Part shown: piece by piece, positions 5,598 through 6,207 of the stretch
How the letters are laid out: every line of letters begins with the position of its first letter
Position numbering within the stretch: the stretch's first letter is position 1
Assembly (NCBI GenBank): GCA_001785175.1
Contig: MFSY01000090.1
Span: 1 to 6,207, forward strand
Reading direction: 5' to 3'
Length of the DNA stretch: 6,207 nt
From: Candidatus Muproteobacteria bacterium RIFCSPHIGHO2_01_FULL_65_16
GTDB taxonomy: Bacteria > Pseudomonadota > Gammaproteobacteria > Acidiferrobacterales > Sulfurifustaceae
Notes under the pieces: generated by a model
Seen by the model: only the letters and a program-made list of their open reading frames with translations
The model's database searches: none
What the model was told of the DNA's origin: nothing
Translations under genes and position numbers: made by a program

Positions 5598-6006
5598 GTT
5601 TCCCCTGCCGCGCTACGCCACCGACGGCGCCGCGGGCATGGACCTGTGCGCCTGCCTCTCCGAGCACCTGCGCATAGAGCCGGGCGAGACCCATCTCGTC
5701 CCCACCGGCATCGCCATCCACATGAGCGACACCGGCACGGCGGCGGTGCTGCTGCCGCGCTCGGGGCTCGGGCACAAGCACGGCATCGTGCTCGGCAATC
5801 TCGTGGGCCTGATAGATTCGGATTACCAGGGCCAGATTTTCGTCTCGGTCTGGAACCGGGGGAACGCATCATTCACCATCGAGCCGGGCGACCGCATCGC
5901 GCAGATGATCTTCGTGCCGGTCCTCCGGGCCGAGTTCGAGATCGTGGACGAGTTCCGGGAGAGCAAGCGCGGCGCCGGCGGCTTCGGCCATTCGGGGAGA
6001 AAATAA
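5551..6006 (+). CDS. dut: Deoxyuridine 5'-triphosphate nucleotidohydrolase (dUTPase)
   Basis: dUTPase hydrolyses dUTP to dUMP and pyrophosphate, which prevents uracil incorporation into DNA and supplies dUMP for dTMP synthesis. The enzyme acts as a trimer in the cytosol. The 151 residues match the E. coli length and contain all five motifs: AAGMDL (27-32), LLPRSGLG (67-74), GLIDSDYQG (86-94, with catalytic Asp91), GDRIAQMIF (113-121) and the glycine-rich tail [11 protein letters not shown] (140-150). The frame is open to 5464, but the ATG at 5551 has GGGAGG 4 nt upstream and gives the family N-terminus [10 protein letters not shown]. It overlaps the coaBC end by 47 bp in another frame, so the two are co-transcribed and probably translationally coupled. 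Confidence 0.98.
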   Translation: MKKVELKILDRRIGHEFPLPRYATDGAAGMDLCACLSEHLRIEPGETHLVPTGIAIHMSDTGTAAVLLPRSGLGHKHGIVLGNLVGLIDSDYQGQIFVSVWNRGNASFTIEPGDRIAQMIFVPVLRAEFEIVDEFRESKRGAGGFGHSGRK

Positions 6007-6041
6007 TCCTCCGCGGCAACCCGGGATCCCACCTCCGATAA

Positions 6042-6070
6042 TTTACCCCATATATATCATCTAGTTATCT
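6042..6070 (+). promoter_or_regulatory. Weak candidate promoter for the gene after dut
   Basis: TTTACC (6042-6047) and TTATCT (6065-6070) are 17 bp apart in an AT-rich patch that contrasts with the GC-rich surroundings. Each box matches four of six consensus bases. The start would be near 6077, at the following hairpin. Confidence 0.25.
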
Positions 6071-6076
6071 CTTTAG

Positions 6077-6094
6077 GCCAGAAAGGTTTCTGGC
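6077..6094. repeat. Perfect 8-bp inverted repeat downstream of dut
   Basis: GCCAGAAA (6077-6084) and TTTCTGGC (6087-6094) are separated by two bases; TTA and TAA on the flanks extend the symmetry with one bulged G. It has no T-run on the plus strand, so it is a poor terminator for coaBC-dut. It may be a regulator site or mRNA hairpin. Confidence 0.55.
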
Positions 6095-6114
6095 TAATCA
6101 AACCCGGCTTTCCT

Positions 6115-6155
6115 ATGGTTATGGCAGGGAAATTGCCAGGTCTGTACATAACCAT
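6115..6155. repeat. 9-bp inverted repeat covering the start codon of the next gene
   Basis: ATGGTTATG (6115-6123) is exactly complementary to CATAACCAT (6147-6155) across 23 nt. The right arm includes the first two bases of the ATG at 6154, so in RNA the start codon would be paired. The left arm contains two other in-frame ATGs (6115 and 6121). Confidence 0.55.
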
Positions 6156-6207
6156 GACCACATCGCTGACACGGATCCAGGTCTACGTCCTCACGACCCT
6201 GCTGCTG
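6154..6207 (+). CDS. Start of an unidentified gene with a hydrophobic N-terminus (3' end outside window)
   Basis: Only 18 codons are visible: MTTSLTRIQVYVLTTLLL. A short, weakly basic start followed by a hydrophobic run suggests a signal anchor or first membrane helix. In-frame ATGs at 6115 and 6121 are alternative starts, and the frame has no stop back to the dut TAA, so the start is uncertain. None of the three has a clear ribosome site. In Pseudomonas and relatives algC (phosphomannomutase/phosphoglucomutase), sometimes with an N-terminal membrane segment, follows dut; that is only a contextual guess. Codon usage after 6154 looks like the rest of the window. Confidence 0.5.
   Translation, partial: MTTSLTRIQVYVLTTLLL

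Noticed and set aside
6077..6094. Hairpin after dut as a Rho-independent terminator
   Set aside because: The stem is AT-containing and followed by TAATCAAA, without a T-run.

Overview
The window reads as a chromosome segment of a GC-rich gammaproteobacterium. The evidence is the close match of L33, L28 and dUTPase to the enteric versions as I know them, and the gene order: radC, rpmB and rpmG on one strand, diverging from coaBC-dut on the other. This is the arrangement familiar from E. coli and relatives. A YeeE/YedE sulfur-compound transporter may hint at a sulfur-metabolising lineage, but that is weak evidence and I cannot name a genus.

Layout. Positions 1-359 hold the C-terminal end of a tyrosine recombinase whose reading frame runs antisense into an intact tRNA-Lys(UUU) gene (290-365, minus). 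This is the edge of an integrated element lying to the left of the window. The tRNA has a strong sigma70-type promoter (484-512) about 110 bp upstream. A terminator (517-545) separates it from a YeeE/YedE membrane protein (579-1700, minus). queC for queuosine and archaeosine-type 7-deazapurine synthesis follows (1810-2508, minus). Positions 2509-2970 hold no credible gene; they are packed with perfect inverted repeats and look like an interspersed repeat element. Next, all on the minus strand, come rpmG (with its terminator at 2971-2998), rpmB and radC. A 68-bp divergent region separates radC from coaBC (plus). dut overlaps the end of coaBC by 47 bp. The window ends 18 codons into another gene that starts with a hydrophobic segment.

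The genes are mostly housekeeping. rpmB and rpmG supply two 50S ribosomal proteins, coaBC makes 4'-phosphopantetheine for coenzyme A, dut keeps uracil out of DNA and feeds dTMP synthesis, queC makes preQ0, and the YeeE-like protein probably imports a sulfur compound. I see no convincing new multi-gene system. The items most worth a second look are non-coding: a family of degenerate 7-bp tandem repeats (RAGRnnC) in two places, one in the tRNA-Lys leader and one forming a large inverted repeat between radC and rpmB; the palindrome-rich 0.4-kb element between queC and rpmG; an operator-like palindrome in the tRNA promoter spacer; a perfect palindrome at the predicted radC start site; and an inverted repeat covering the start codon of the last gene.
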